DNA of 64,000 nt from Nitrospirota bacterium (GTDB lineage Bacteria > Nitrospirota > Nitrospiria > JACQBW01), in NCBI GenBank assembly GCA_016194305.1, contig JACQBW010000033.1, positions 1 through 64,000 of the forward strand, in the 5' to 3' direction. The notes below the pieces were generated by a model that searched no databases, was not told the DNA's origin, and saw only the letters and a list, made by a program, of their open reading frames with translations. Shown here in pieces: positions 16,626 to 25,926 of the stretch (its first letter is position 1; every line of letters starts with the position of its first letter). Both the position numbers and the translations under genes were made by a program.

Positions 16626-17503
16626 GTTTTCAGCTGGGCCATCTGTTCAACGACTTGCACCAGGGACGCAAAATCGAATTCATCCAGACCCTGGGACCTT
16701 GCGAAATCAAAAAGTCCATCGACGACCAAGGTCACTGGCAGTGGAACTTCAAGCCTTCTTGCTTCGACAACGGCAAGCCGGATATCCTTGGCCATATGTT
16801 TAAGCGAGAAATGCGTTTCAAAATCTCGATTGAGCGCGGCCTCCCCCTTCATCTTCAAAAGGGGAGAGGCCAAGGCGCTCTGATTTAATACTTCAAGGAT
16901 CCTTTCGGGCGAAAGGCCTGCTTTTCGACCAAGTGTAAATCCTTCAAAGAAGGCTTCCATAGCTCCCGCCATTGAAAGGTTATTGACCAGTTTCATCATA
17001 GCTCCCTTTCCAACTTCACCCATATGGACAATCTTCTTGGAAAGCGGTGTTAAAACCGGAAGAAGCGTCTCGAGATCATCTTTTTCCCCGCCCACCATGA
17101 GCACCAGTTCTCCTCTCGCGGCGGCCAATTTACTTCCGGTTACAGGGGCCTCCAGAAAATGAGCTCCCTTCTGGTAAAAAGCATGCCAGAGCCTTTTTGA
17201 TGTATTCGGATCGATTGTCGTCATATCGACATGATAGGCGCCACGACGGATCCCCTCAAGTACACCCCCCTTTTCCAGAATGACCTCTTTGACGGAAGCG
17301 GGATCCCCGAGCATTGTTATACTGACATCGCATTGTGATACCGTCTCGGAAGGCGTTCTTGCCTCTATTGCGCCCAGAGATATCAACTCCCTGGCTTTGC
17401 CGGGGGTCCTGTTATAGACTGTCAGATGATATCCGGCGCCGAGGAGCCTCTTGCACATACCGGTCCCCATGATCCCCAATCCCAAGAATCCTATCTTTCT
17501 CAT
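16622..17503 (-). CDS. beta-hydroxyacid dehydrogenase (3-hydroxyisobutyrate dehydrogenase family)
   Basis: A 293-residue NAD(P)-dependent dehydrogenase. The N-terminal Rossmann motif is IGFLGLGIMGTGM. The substrate-binding signature FLEAPVTGSKLAAARGEL and the catalytic Lys segment GKGAMMKLVNNLSMAGAMEA follow, then the helical dimer domain. Family members reduce small aldehydes such as succinic semialdehyde or glyoxylate, or oxidise 3-hydroxyisobutyrate and tartronate semialdehyde; the sequence resembles the glyoxylate/succinic-semialdehyde reductase branch, which is an inference. The start is ATG 17503, with AGGAGAG 7 nt upstream. It is the fifth gene of a minus-strand operon and overlaps the methyltransferase gene. 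Confidence 0.88.
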   Translation of the reverse strand: MRKIGFLGLGIMGTGMCKRLLGAGYHLTVYNRTPGKARELISLGAIEARTPSETVSQCDVSITMLGDPASVKEVILEKGGVLEGIRRGAYHVDMTTIDPNTSKRLWHAFYQKGAHFLEAPVTGSKLAAARGELVLMVGGEKDDLETLLPVLTPLSKKIVHMGEVGKGAMMKLVNNLSMAGAMEAFFEGFTLGRKAGLSPERILEVLNQSALASPLLKMKGEAALNRDFETHFSLKHMAKDIRLAVVEARRLEVPLPVTLVVDGLFDFARSQGLDEFDFASLVQVVEQMAQLKT

Positions 17504-17522
17504 ACGGAATCTCTCCTCATTT

Positions 17523-18457
17523 TTACTCAATACGCCTCTGATCCAGAATATAGGCCGGGGCCAAAAAATCGGGAAAGTACGATTCCTTGACTTTTCGCAA
17601 GGAATCCAGTCCGGAGTCATCCATCACATTAATCCAATGATAGCGGTCCATTTCCTCACAAAAAGTTCTGAAAATATACTGCGCAAGACCTTTGACTGAA
17701 AGCTCGGTCACTTCGGCAATCACGATCAGTGTGGATGCGTTTAGTTCCGCACCGAAAATATATCCCCTGATTTCCGATTCAATCCAGACGACGCGTCCAA
17801 TCAGGCCGAGCATTTCGAACTCATTCATCATCCGCTGGTGAGCCTTTCGGCTATCCTCCAGCAGGCAGGCTTCATAGTCATCTTCCTCATGGGTTAGGTT
17901 CCTTTTCTTCTTCTCCATCCATTGATCATAGAGCTCAAGACAGCGGGTGAGATCTTTCGTTGAAAAAGGAAGATAGCGGGGTCGATGTTGTTTTGTGAAG
18001 GAATTGAAGGGATTTCTCTTTCCCTTATAACGGTTACCTTTCAACTCGCTCAATTTTAACCTGTCATAAAGGTAATCCCAGCTCTTTAATTTCCTGTTAA
18101 ATCGCCATAAATCGAGATCAGAACAATCCGTCAAGTCCAGATTCTCAATCCGGCCGTTGAGAGGATCGTCATTCAGCCGGTTCAACATTTCAAATGCCGT
18201 TGCCGCCGTTTCTTTTAAAGGGACCTCCCCGAGAGGAGGAATCGGCATATACCAGAATCGGTCATAGCGAGCAAACAGGTAGTAGACCTGATTTTGAACC
18301 GACCAGAAATAGTCAAAAAAGTCTTTCCAGACCCAAATTAACGGAAAGGACTGGGCAGAAAGGAAAGACCTTTTTTTTTTAACAGGTTTTCAAAAAGAGA
18401 TCTTTCTTCGAGCGACAGCGGAATTAGACCTGCTATTTCCTTTCCCTGTTGATCCAT
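17523..18457 (-). CDS. DUF2156 (phosphatidylglycerol lysyltransferase C-terminal-like) protein, frameshift at an A10 run
   Basis: A 241-codon frame (17523-18248) carries the DUF2156 core, including LKSWDYLYDRLKLSELKGNR, and a GNAT-like C-terminal half. It lacks the N-terminus. That N-terminus is present upstream in two pieces. An ATG at 18457 opens LIPLSLEERSLFENLLKKK and then stops at 18338. The other frame continues LIWVWKDFFDYFWSVQNQVY and on into the core. The switch falls at ten consecutive A residues on the coding strand; one extra A restores a 311-residue protein of normal family length. It may be a sequencing error, a new mutation, or RNA polymerase/ribosome slippage. It follows a ykgJ-type gene by 9 nt. 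The function of soluble DUF2156 proteins is unknown. Confidence 0.75.
18371..18380 (-). other. A10 homopolymer at the frame junction (candidate slippage site)
   Basis: Ten T on the plus strand, hence ten A in the mRNA, lie inside the Lys codons of the DUF2156 gene. The upstream frame reads Lys-Lys-Lys-Gly then stops 11 codons later. Adding one A (or removing two) joins the two conserved halves. Confidence 0.7.
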
Positions 18458-18466
18458 ATTCCCCGT

Positions 18467-19000
18467 CTAAATTGCACCCAAAATGATGACATCATCCTGG
18501 AAGGGTCCGATCAGGTCCATATTTTTCTGAAACGTTTCACGATACGGAGGAGTTCCGAGAAGTTTTAGCAACTCCATTCCGTAAGCTTCGACGACGGATT
18601 GATTCAAGGGATCCCTGATAAAGGGGCATTTCGTGTCGATTCCAAGTACAGTCTCCTCGTTAGTGATACTTTTCATGACAGCAAAAGGGTAAAGGCGACA
18701 ATCTAAGGGACGGTCTGGATAAATTGCGCACTCCTGAGTTCTCGGATCAAAGGAAGGACAGATACACCCTTCCTGATGACCCGGGCTCACCACATTCAGA
18801 GGAAATGGGATGAGTTGAACCCGTCCGACGTTGCCCGACTTGAATGCATCGGGAGACAATCCCGCTTTGATCGCCTGTTTCACCTCGTCGGAGGTAAAAT
18901 AGGGAGCCAGGGGAGAATCCGCCTCAGGGAAACGACAGCAGATGTCACACTGTAGACAGAGTTCAGAGGGAACCATGGATTCAAATCGGAAATTTGTCAT
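18467..19000 (-). CDS. YkgJ-family Cys-cluster (zinc/iron-binding) protein
   Basis: A 177-residue protein with the CxxCxxCC-type cluster near the N-terminus (LCLQCDICCRF) and the downstream family motifs CICPSFDPRTQECAIYPDRP and LDCRLYPFAV, for a total of about eight conserved Cys. The family is thought to hold a metal or Fe-S centre; its biochemical role is unsettled. The ATG overlaps the folB stop as ATGA, and a DUF2156 gene follows 9 nt later. These two gene types are often neighbours, so they may act together. Confidence 0.85.
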   Translation of the reverse strand: MTNFRFESMVPSELCLQCDICCRFPEADSPLAPYFTSDEVKQAIKAGLSPDAFKSGNVGRVQLIPFPLNVVSPGHQEGCICPSFDPRTQECAIYPDRPLDCRLYPFAVMKSITNEETVLGIDTKCPFIRDPLNQSVVEAYGMELLKLLGTPPYRETFQKNMDLIGPFQDDVIILGAI

Positions 19001-19368
19001 CCTGACATTCTTAGAATTTCAACTGCAAAAAAGCCTTTAATCGCTTCGACCGGCGGAACGGACTTTTTAAGCAAAATCTTGACGCTCCTGATCTTAAACC
19101 CTTTTAACAATTCCGACGCAATCTCCTCCGCCATCGTTTCAAGTAACACAAAGGATTTTGATTTGCCAACCGAAACAACGAGGTGGGACACCGCTTCATA
19201 GTCCACCGTCTCTTCAAGACGGTCCGAACCGGCCGCGGGTCTCAAGTTCAGCCCAAGCTCGACCGAGACTGAAAATCTCTGGAGGGCACTCCGCTCTGAA
19301 TGAGGAACTCCGCAGTGCCCTAGAAATTCGATGGCATCAATCAGAATCTTATCTTCGGAGGCGGGCAT
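18997..19368 (-). CDS. folB: dihydroneopterin aldolase
   Basis: A 123-residue FolB-type enzyme that cleaves 7,8-dihydroneopterin to 6-hydroxymethyl-dihydropterin in folate synthesis. Recognisable segments are LIDAIEFLGHCGVPHSER, RFSVSVELGLNL, the catalytic/pterin-binding VDYEAVSHLVVSV and FVLLETMAEEIASELL, then VKILLKKSVPPVEAIKGFFA. Length matches the family. It lies in an operon between a ferredoxin-like gene (5 nt upstream) and the ykgJ-type gene (4-nt overlap), with no other folate genes nearby. Confidence 0.9.
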   Translation of the reverse strand: MPASEDKILIDAIEFLGHCGVPHSERSALQRFSVSVELGLNLRPAAGSDRLEETVDYEAVSHLVVSVGKSKSFVLLETMAEEIASELLKGFKIRSVKILLKKSVPPVEAIKGFFAVEILRMSG

Positions 19369-19373
19369 CTTCT

Positions 19374-19700
19374 TCAGGAGATATTCCCTCGTTTCATCGT
19401 CTGTTGCAGCTGAAAATGGAGCAGGTTAGTCACCACTTCACCTTCCACAATATGTTTATCGATTATTTTTTTTACTGATCCGAGTTCCACATTGCAATAC
19501 CAGGTTCCCTCCGGATAGATCACAACATTCACACCATATTTGCATTGATCGAAGCACCCTGACTTATTAACCTTTACATCGCAATTAAAAAGCTTTCTTT
19601 CCATCAATTGTTTTCTGAACTCCGCCCTGATCTCCTCTGATCCCTTTTGAAAACAATCATTTCCCTGGCAGACAAAAATATGCCTTGAATATGCTTCCAT
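19374..19700 (-). CDS. thioredoxin-like [2Fe-2S] ferredoxin
   Basis: A 108-residue protein with the four-Cys pattern of thioredoxin-fold 2Fe-2S ferredoxins: HIFVCQGNDCFQKGS, then VNKSGCFDQCKYGVNVVIYP, followed by GTWYCNVE. Such proteins occur alone or as the NuoE-like module and carry electrons. The start at ATG 19700 has AGGAAA 8 nt upstream; an ATG at 19721 would add 7 residues. It is the first gene of the folB-ykgJ-DUF2156-dehydrogenase-methyltransferase operon and has a strong promoter. Confidence 0.85.
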   Translation of the reverse strand: MEAYSRHIFVCQGNDCFQKGSEEIRAEFRKQLMERKLFNCDVKVNKSGCFDQCKYGVNVVIYPEGTWYCNVELGSVKKIIDKHIVEGEVVTNLLHFQLQQTMKRGNIS

Positions 19701-19741
19701 CCTATTTTTCCTATTCCACATGCTCTTCTTAAGTTTTGCTG

Positions 19742-19770
19742 ATTATACCTGAGCTTGTTTTTCTGTGCAA
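19742..19770 (-). promoter_or_regulatory. sigma-70 promoter of the ferredoxin-folB operon
   Basis: On the minus strand TTGCAC (19770-19765), exactly 17 nt, then a perfect TATAAT (19747-19742). The expected start is near 19735, 14-35 nt before the candidate ATGs. Confidence 0.75.
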
Positions 19771-19790
19771 TGGCTTCATCTGGACCGGAG

Positions 19791-19815
19791 ATCCATCCTC
19801 CGCTGAGGGATGGAT
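19791..19815. other. stem-loop between divergent promoters
   Basis: ATCCATCC (19791-19798) pairs with GGATGGAT (19808-19815), extended by a TC/GA pair with one bulge. It lies between the ferredoxin promoter and the sensor-kinase promoter, outside both expected transcripts. It may therefore be a protein-binding dyad rather than an RNA element. Confidence 0.3.
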
Positions 19816-19834
19816 TTCATTCCACAATGTCGGC

Positions 19835-19863
19835 TTGTTTAATCTCTTTTTTTTAAATACAAT
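19835..19863 (+). promoter_or_regulatory. sigma-70 promoter of the sensor kinase gene
   Basis: TTGTTT (19835-19840), 17 nt, TACAAT (19858-19863). The expected start near 19870 leaves a leader of about 30 nt before the TTG start codon. Confidence 0.6.
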
Positions 19864-19900
19864 ATGGTTAATGGCCTGTTGAATAATATGGAAGATCCCA

Positions 19901-21781
19901 TTGACCCGTTTCTTTAAACAGCTCCCAAAGTTATCTTCCGTCTCCACGATTATCGCCCTGATCATCTTGATCGGAGGCACTTTTTTCGCGCTGATAATCG
20001 CAGGATTCTCGTACCGCATTCAGCATACGGCTGAAACGGAAAGTTTTCTAAGCAGTGCCCATCGGATCACTGATCAGATGGGAAATTTCGCCGCGATGCT
20101 CCTGAAGAAGAAGGACACTCCCGCTCTCCAGAAAATGATTGAACAGTTCGGTCAGGAAGATATTATCTTCTTTTCTGCGATCCTGGACAAAAATCTCAAA
20201 GTGATTGCTTCCAAACAAAATGGAGTGATCGGATTGCCGATTGCAGACCTTTCCAGAAACTATTTTCGGAATGACGAACTTCGACAGGCCTTTCTTGAAA
20301 ATAGAGGAGAAGTGATTTTCAAGCCAAAGGAAAATCTTTTTGAGCTGGTCTCTCCAATACGCCTAAACCAGAATGGACCGGTTGAATTTATCCTGGTTAC
20401 GACTTTCCTGGACAGCGATGTCTTATCTGAACCGAAAGCCCGCTTCTGGTCGTATCTTAAGCTGGCTTCAGCTTTAACCGCCGTTGCCATGATCATTTTT
20501 TACTTTTTACTCCGCAAAATTATTGCCTTGCCGCTGAATCGACTGATCCACGCAACAGAAAGACTGGGGGAGGGAGATTTAGGCATTCAGATTCCCGTCA
20601 AATCAAACTATGAAATTAGAAAATTAACCAAACTCTTTAATCAGGTCTCCCAGTCGCTTGCAAGTCAGCAGAACGCTCTCAAGGCCTCTGAAGAAAGGTA
20701 TCTTAACATTTTCCATTTCTTTCCTCTCCCGCTTGTCCTGATCGATGCCAAAGGGACCATCCTGAATGTCAATTCTGCCTATCTCTCGCAAAGGAAAAGT
20801 CCCATCTATCTTAAGGAATGGAACCAAAAACCCGTCATTGAAATTCCCTTGATTCAACTGGGTCTTTTCAAAAACGAAATTCGGCAACTCCTCGAAAAGG
20901 GAATTCCTTTCAAGCTCTGGAAAGTATCCGTACCGATCAAGGAAAGAACGAACCCGTTAACCTTTAATATCAGTGGTATGCCGCTGTTTGATGCCCAGGG
21001 CCGGTTTGATGGAGCCATTCTCGCGATGGAAGACATCACACTTCAGCACAATCTTGAAAACCAGCTTATCCAGTCCCAAAAACTGGAAAGCCTCGGAGTC
21101 TTGTCAGGAGGCATTGCCCATGATTTCAATAATATCTTAACGGGAATTCTGGGATATGCCCAACTCCTGAGAGAACAACTCCCATCAGATGATTTCAGCC
21201 AGAAAGCATTAAAAGTAATTGAGAAATCGTCATTTCGGGCCAGGGATCTGGTTCAACAAATGATCGGTTTTGCAAGCTGGCATCCCCTTTCCAAGGCAAG
21301 AATGGAGGTGAATGCATTCGTGTTTAATGTCAGTGCTATTTTTCAAAAAAGTCTCGATAAAGAAATTCTGATCCGAACGGAGCTTTCTGACAAACCATTT
21401 TGGATCATGGCAGACGAAAATCAGCTTCATCAAGCACTTTTGAACCTCTGCATCAATGCCAGGGATGCCCTCCTGAATGAGGGGGGCCAAATCAGAATTC
21501 GGACTGAACATAAAAAGCTTCCCCTGGAATCAGACCTGGCCATCTTGAGGGATTATGTAGAAATAACGGTTCAGGACAACGGGGTCGGAATTGAAACGGA
21601 TATTTTGGAACATATTTTTGAACCCTTTTTTACGACAAAAGATGTCGGGAAAGGGACGGGCCTCGGATTGTCCGTGACCTATGGTATTGTCAAAGCCAAT
21701 GACGGGAAAATTACCGTTTCTTCGGAACCCCAAAAAGGAACTTCCTTTACGCTCACTTTCCCCCTGCTGAATGAAGTGTGA
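19901..21781 (+). CDS. membrane sensor histidine kinase (HAMP-PAS-HisKA-HATPase)
   Basis: A 626-residue inner-membrane kinase. TM1 is at about residues 15-36. A periplasmic region of about 150 residues is followed by TM2 at about 187-209, HAMP at 210-262 and a PAS domain at 265-385. The HisKA H-box is [17 protein letters not shown] with His407. The ATPase domain has an N box ([15 protein letters not shown]), G1 (DNGVGIETD), an F box (FEPFFTTK) and G2 (GKGTGLGLS). No receiver domain is fused and no response regulator is adjacent, so it is an orphan. The start is TTG at 19901 with GGAAGA 5 nt upstream; the next upstream in-frame codon set hits a stop. Confidence 0.92.
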   Translation: MTRFFKQLPKLSSVSTIIALIILIGGTFFALIIAGFSYRIQHTAETESFLSSAHRITDQMGNFAAMLLKKKDTPALQKMIEQFGQEDIIFFSAILDKNLKVIASKQNGVIGLPIADLSRNYFRNDELRQAFLENRGEVIFKPKENLFELVSPIRLNQNGPVEFILVTTFLDSDVLSEPKARFWSYLKLASALTAVAMIIFYFLLRKIIALPLNRLIHATERLGEGDLGIQIPVKSNYEIRKLTKLFNQVSQSLASQQNALKASEERYLNIFHFFPLPLVLIDAKGTILNVNSAYLSQRKSPIYLKEWNQKPVIEIPLIQLGLFKNEIRQLLEKGIPFKLWKVSVPIKERTNPLTFNISGMPLFDAQGRFDGAILAMEDITLQHNLENQLIQSQKLESLGVLSGGIAHDFNNILTGILGYAQLLREQLPSDDFSQKALKVIEKSSFRARDLVQQMIGFASWHPLSKARMEVNAFVFNVSAIFQKSLDKEILIRTELSDKPFWIMADENQLHQALLNLCINARDALLNEGGQIRIRTEHKKLPLESDLAILRDYVEITVQDNGVGIETDILEHIFEPFFTTKDVGKGTGLGLSVTYGIVKANDGKITVSSEPQKGTSFTLTFPLLNEV

Positions 21782-21783
21782 CG

Positions 21784-21812
21784 TTGTTTTCACTCCTTAA
21801 ATTATATATAAT
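21784..21812 (+). promoter_or_regulatory. sigma-70 promoter of acs
   Basis: TTGTTT (21784-21789), 17 nt, perfect TATAAT (21807-21812). The leader is about 42 nt and holds TAGGAG before the ATG. Confidence 0.7.
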
Positions 21813-21860
21813 CAGGCCGATTAATTCCGTATTTCCTGATAACCTCGTAGGAGTCACTTT

Positions 21861-23810
21861 ATGGCCTCCATGGATATTGAATCGCATCTAAAAGAAAAGC
21901 GCGTCTTTAAACCGTCTTCTCTCTTTTCAAAATCGGCCCATATTAAGAGCTTAAAAAACTACAAAGCACTTTATCAGCAGGCCGAGAAGAATCCGGAAAA
22001 GTTCTGGGGAAACCTGGCCAAGGAGCTTGATTGGTTTACACCCTGGAAGAAAGTACTTCAGTGGAAAGAACCTTTTGCGAAGTGGTTTGTCGGCGGAAAA
22101 TTGAATGTTTCCTATAACTGCCTTGATCGCCATATTAAAACATGGCGAAAAAATAAAGCGGCTATTATCTGGGAAGGAGAGCCCGGTGATACGAGAACGC
22201 TCACCTATCAGGAGCTTTATCGCGAAGTCTGCAAGTTTTCCAATGTCTTGAAAAAACTGGCCGTTAAAAAGGGAGACCGGGTGGCGATTTACATGCCCAT
22301 GATTCCGGAACTGGCTATTGCCATGTTGGGTTGCGCCCGGATTGGAGCAACCCATTCGATTATCTTTGGAGGATTTTCTTCCGAAGCGCTTAAAGACCGT
22401 ATACTGGATGCGGAAGCGAAAATCGTTGTCACAGCAGACGGAGGGTATCGAAAAGGAACCCTCGTCCCTTTGAAGGAGAATGTGGACCAGGCGCTCAAGT
22501 CAGTTCCATTTGCGGTTAAAGTCATTGTATATCAAAGAACACAAACTCCGACTCAGATGCTTCAAGGAAGAGACTATGACTGGAATGTGCTCATGACAGA
22601 GTCGTCCGAACAATGCAAGGCAGAGAAACTCGATTCGGAGCATCCCCTTTTTATACTCTACACCAGCGGTACGACAGGTAAACCGAAGGGCGTCGTTCAT
22701 TCTACGGCCGGTTACCTTCTCGGCGCTGCGATTACCAGCAAATGGGTCTTTGACCTCAAAGATGAAGACACTTACTGGTGTACTGCCGATATCGGCTGGG
22801 TGACCGGTCATAGTTATGTCGTATACGGCCCCCTTGCCAACGGCGCGACCACCCTGATGTTTGAAGGGGCTCCGAACTATCCCAAACCGGACAGGCTTTG
22901 GCAGATTATTGAAAGATACAAAGTCAATGTCTTTTATACGGCTCCAACAGCGATTCGAGCACTGATAAAAAGCGGCGATGAATGGCCCCTGAATCGTGAT
23001 TTAAGCAGTCTGAGACTTCTCGGAACGGTTGGTGAGCCGATCAATCCGGAGGCCTGGATGTGGTACCATACCGTTATCGGCAAGAAACGTTGTCCCATCG
23101 TGGATACCTGGTGGCAGACCGAAACCGGTTCAATTTTGATTACCCCCCTGCCTGGAGCAACGCCAACCAAACCGGGATCAGCCACACTCCCCCTCCCGGG
23201 AATTATGGCTGATGTGGTCAATAAGGCCGGAAATCCTGTTGAACCCAATCAGGGGGGCTATCTGGTCATCAAGAGGCCCTGGCCGAGTATGATGAGAACC
23301 ATCTACAAAGATCCGGAAAGATTTAAACAACAATACTGGTCCCAGTTTAAGGGAATGTATTTCACCGGAGATGGTGCAAGGCGCGATAAAGATGGCTACT
23401 TCTGGGTTATGGGCCGAGTCGATGATGTGATCAATGTTGCAGGGCACCGGTTAGGAACCATGGAAATAGAAAGTGCCCTGGTCAGTCATTCCGCGGTTGC
23501 CGAAGCTTCAGTCGTAGGAAGGCCCGATTCTTTGAAGGGAACCGCGATTGTAGCGTTTGTAACATTAAAAGCCACTTCCAAGCAGAGTGATGACCTTAAG
23601 AATGAATTGCGCCAACATGTCGTAAAAGAAATCGGCGCCATTGCAAGACCCGACGAAATCCGATTCACGGAAAACCTTCCCAAGACAAGGAGCGGAAAAA
23701 TCATGCGCAGGCTCCTGAGAGATATTGCAGCTAATCATCAGACACTGGGAGATACTTCCACGCTGGAGGATATTTCCGTACTGGCGAAACTTCGGGAAGA
23801 TGAAGAATAG
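21861..23810 (+). CDS. acs: acetyl-CoA synthetase
   Basis: A 649-residue AMP-forming acetate:CoA ligase that activates acetate via acetyl-AMP. Motifs: the P-loop-like [17 protein letters not shown], the acetate pocket region [36 protein letters not shown], and the C-terminal [16 protein letters not shown]. The Lys in this last segment is the usual acetylation-controlled catalytic residue. Full length for Acs. It has its own promoter and is followed by an acylphosphatase gene 21 nt downstream, which could hydrolyse acetyl phosphate or acetyl-AMP by-products; that link is inference. Confidence 0.97.
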   Translation: MASMDIESHLKEKRVFKPSSLFSKSAHIKSLKNYKALYQQAEKNPEKFWGNLAKELDWFTPWKKVLQWKEPFAKWFVGGKLNVSYNCLDRHIKTWRKNKAAIIWEGEPGDTRTLTYQELYREVCKFSNVLKKLAVKKGDRVAIYMPMIPELAIAMLGCARIGATHSIIFGGFSSEALKDRILDAEAKIVVTADGGYRKGTLVPLKENVDQALKSVPFAVKVIVYQRTQTPTQMLQGRDYDWNVLMTESSEQCKAEKLDSEHPLFILYTSGTTGKPKGVVHSTAGYLLGAAITSKWVFDLKDEDTYWCTADIGWVTGHSYVVYGPLANGATTLMFEGAPNYPKPDRLWQIIERYKVNVFYTAPTAIRALIKSGDEWPLNRDLSSLRLLGTVGEPINPEAWMWYHTVIGKKRCPIVDTWWQTETGSILITPLPGATPTKPGSATLPLPGIMADVVNKAGNPVEPNQGGYLVIKRPWPSMMRTIYKDPERFKQQYWSQFKGMYFTGDGARRDKDGYFWVMGRVDDVINVAGHRLGTMEIESALVSHSAVAEASVVGRPDSLKGTAIVAFVTLKATSKQSDDLKNELRQHVVKEIGAIARPDEIRFTENLPKTRSGKIMRRLLRDIAANHQTLGDTSTLEDISVLAKLREDEE

Positions 23811-23831
23811 AACCAGGAGTGACTGTAAGGG

Positions 23832-24104
23832 ATGATGAGACAACATATCCTTGTAACAGGTAGAGTGCAGGGCGTCGGATATCGAAAATTTGTTGTCAGC
23901 CATGCTCTTCGACTGAATCTTTCCGGTTATTGCAAAAACCTCCCTTCCGGAGATGTTGAAATCGCTGTTGAGGGACATTCCGACAAGATCCAGGAATTGA
24001 TCAGAGAACTTCATATCGGGCCTCCCCGGGCAGAAGTTGACAAGGTGATCGTGACCTCTCCCCTTGCGCTTCTATACGAAACCTCCTTTGTTATTCGCGA
24101 CTAG
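23832..24104 (+). CDS. acyP: acylphosphatase
   Basis: A 90-residue acylphosphatase, which hydrolyses carboxyl-phosphate bonds. The signature VTGRVQGVGYRKFVVSHA includes the phosphate-binding loop and catalytic Arg. The catalytic Asn is in LSGYCKNLPSGDVEI, followed by VEGHSDKI. Length is typical. Two ATGs in tandem (23832, 23835) are both possible starts; AGGAG lies 12 nt upstream. Probably cotranscribed with acs. Confidence 0.93.
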   Translation: MMRQHILVTGRVQGVGYRKFVVSHALRLNLSGYCKNLPSGDVEIAVEGHSDKIQELIRELHIGPPRAEVDKVIVTSPLALLYETSFVIRD

Positions 24105-24119
24105 AATGATTCAATTGGG

Positions 24120-24149
24120 TTGCGAATACGTTGGAAAACCCGTTATACT
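24120..24149 (+). promoter_or_regulatory. sigma-70 promoter of the SDR gene
   Basis: TTGCGA (24120-24125), 18 nt, TATACT (24144-24149). The start of transcription would be near 24156, 40 nt before the ATG; AAGGA is in the leader. Confidence 0.55.
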
Positions 24150-24195
24150 TTTAAAAACATTTATTAATGCATCGGATGAAATAAGGATTGCTTGA

Positions 24196-24924
24196 ATGAA
24201 GCTAGAGGGAAAGATTGCGCTGATTACCGGAGGAGGAAGAGGAATCGGAAAGGCCCTTGCAAAGACTTTTGCAAGAGAAGGGGCCAAAGTGGTAATCTGC
24301 TCCCGATCGGGTCAGGAATTAAAAGAAACCGAAAAAGAAATCAAAAATGAAGGGAAAGAGGCCTTAATTCACGTTGCTGATATTACTTCAATCCGCGAGG
24401 TGCAGAGACTATTCAAAACCATCAAGTCATATTATGGACTGGTCGATATCCTTATTAACAATGCGTCGATACTGGGTCCAAAGACAGACATTCTTTCCTA
24501 CCCGTATCAGGAATGGCTAAAAGTCATCGATATCAATTTAACGGGTGTCTTTAACGTAACCCAATCGGCATTAAAACAGATGATTTTGAAAAAATCAGGA
24601 TGTATCGTCAATATCTCGTCCGGTGTAGGTAAGAAAGGAAAGGCACAATGGGGAGCCTATGCTGTCTCCAAATTCGGGGTAGAGGGTCTGACACAGGTTC
24701 TAGCCGAGGAGGTCTCTCCGTATCACATCCGGGTCTTCTCATTGAATCCAGGTCCCACGAGAACTCAGATGAGGGCCGAAGCCTGCCCGGACGAAGATCC
24801 CATGTCCCTCCCCCCTCCCGAAAAGATTGCTGAAACCTGTCTCGGTCTCGTCTGCACGGGAACTCAGGCCGACTCCGGAAAATCATTTGACGCAGCGGAT
24901 CTCATGTCCACCCATTCCACTTAG
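24196..24924 (+). CDS. short-chain dehydrogenase/reductase (FabG-like)
   Basis: A 242-residue classical SDR with ITGGGRGIGKALAKTF (NAD(P) binding), ILINNASILGP (NNAG-type motif), Ser in IVNISSGVGKKG, and the catalytic Tyr-x3-Lys in WGAYAVSKFGVEGLTQ. The segment LNPGPTRTQMRAEACPDEDP near the C-terminus is the substrate loop. FabG itself or a 3-hydroxyacyl/secondary-alcohol dehydrogenase are both possible; the substrate is unknown. It has its own promoter and converges on the epimerase gene. Confidence 0.9.
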   Translation: MKLEGKIALITGGGRGIGKALAKTFAREGAKVVICSRSGQELKETEKEIKNEGKEALIHVADITSIREVQRLFKTIKSYYGLVDILINNASILGPKTDILSYPYQEWLKVIDINLTGVFNVTQSALKQMILKKSGCIVNISSGVGKKGKAQWGAYAVSKFGVEGLTQVLAEEVSPYHIRVFSLNPGPTRTQMRAEACPDEDPMSLPPPEKIAETCLGLVCTGTQADSGKSFDAADLMSTHST

Positions 24925-24936
24925 AAAATCAGGGCT

Positions 24937-25926
24937 TTATCTTTTTTGAATCGCAATCTGATTTCGCCAGTAATTCAATAAGTCTTCCAGTGTCTTTTTG
25001 AGCGGAATCGCAGGATTCCAACCGGTCTCCTTTTTGAGTTTTGAGCAATCCCCAATCTGAACCGGCGAGTCAGATCTTCGCATTTTGGTAGGATTGGTCC
25101 TGATTTCAATCGGAACTTTGGCCATTCCGAGCAGCATGCTTAAGATTTTGTGGATGGGTACGGCCTCTTCGGAGGAGACATGGTAAACTTCTCCGGCTCT
25201 TCCTTTTTCAATTAACAGTCCATAGGCACGAACCATATCCCGGACATCCGTAAAATCCCGTTTCGAGTCGAGATTGCCGACTTCGATGAACGGCTCCTGT
25301 AATTTTTCTTCAATTCTGGCAATTTGCCATGCAAAGTCAGAGCAGACGAATTTAGGGCTCTGGCGTGGACCAATGTGATTAAAGGGCCGAACCCTTATGA
25401 TGGGAAGGTTATAAGCATAAAAATAGTGATATCCGATCAGGTCAGCAGTAGCCTTGCTTAATCCGTAAGGATGAATCGGACGCAGAATTCTCTCTTCCGT
25501 CAGCGGCATCTCTTCTTCCCCGGGTATCCCATAAACATCCGCGGACAGAACTGAAAGAATCCATGGATTTAGTCTGCTTCGGACAACGGCTTCGTAAAGA
25601 TTCATCGTACCGAGTGCGTTGACAGAAAAGGCCTCTTTCGGATTCTGCCATGCATCGACCACAAAGGCCATTCCTGCCAGATGATAGATTTCATCGGGAG
25701 AAATCTCCCTGATAATTTGATATATCTCTTCACTTTCCTGAATCAGGCATGGCCGCAAGATCAGTTTTTCTCTTATCCCTTCAAGAAGTCCCAGCGATTC
25801 GTCTTCAAGATAGGTGCCATAAACTTCTTTGCCGGTCGAGAGGAGAAATTCCGCCAAATGACTTCCCACAAAACCCGATATTCCTGTAATAAGCACCTTC
25901 TTCATCCGCTGGTCGTCTCCACTCAT
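24937..25926 (-). CDS. NAD-dependent epimerase/dehydratase (GDP-mannose dehydratase / GDP-6-deoxymannose reductase-like)
   Basis: A 329-residue extended SDR with KKVLITGISGFVGSHLAEFL, EIYHLAGMAFVVDAWQNP, FSVNALGTMNLYEAVVRS, catalytic Ser in SVLSADVYG, and Tyr-x3-Lys in PYGLSKATADLI. The segment VRPFNHIGPRQSPKFVCSDF is typical of GDP-mannose-dependent enzymes such as Rmd/GMD. It probably makes a GDP-deoxysugar for surface polysaccharide. The ATG at 25926 overlaps the glycosyltransferase stop as ATGA; an ATG at 25905 is the alternative start. It is third in a glycosylation operon. Confidence 0.85.
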   Translation of the reverse strand: MSGDDQRMKKVLITGISGFVGSHLAEFLLSTGKEVYGTYLEDESLGLLEGIREKLILRPCLIQESEEIYQIIREISPDEIYHLAGMAFVVDAWQNPKEAFSVNALGTMNLYEAVVRSRLNPWILSVLSADVYGIPGEEEMPLTEERILRPIHPYGLSKATADLIGYHYFYAYNLPIIRVRPFNHIGPRQSPKFVCSDFAWQIARIEEKLQEPFIEVGNLDSKRDFTDVRDMVRAYGLLIEKGRAGEVYHVSSEEAVPIHKILSMLLGMAKVPIEIRTNPTKMRRSDSPVQIGDCSKLKKETGWNPAIPLKKTLEDLLNYWRNQIAIQKR

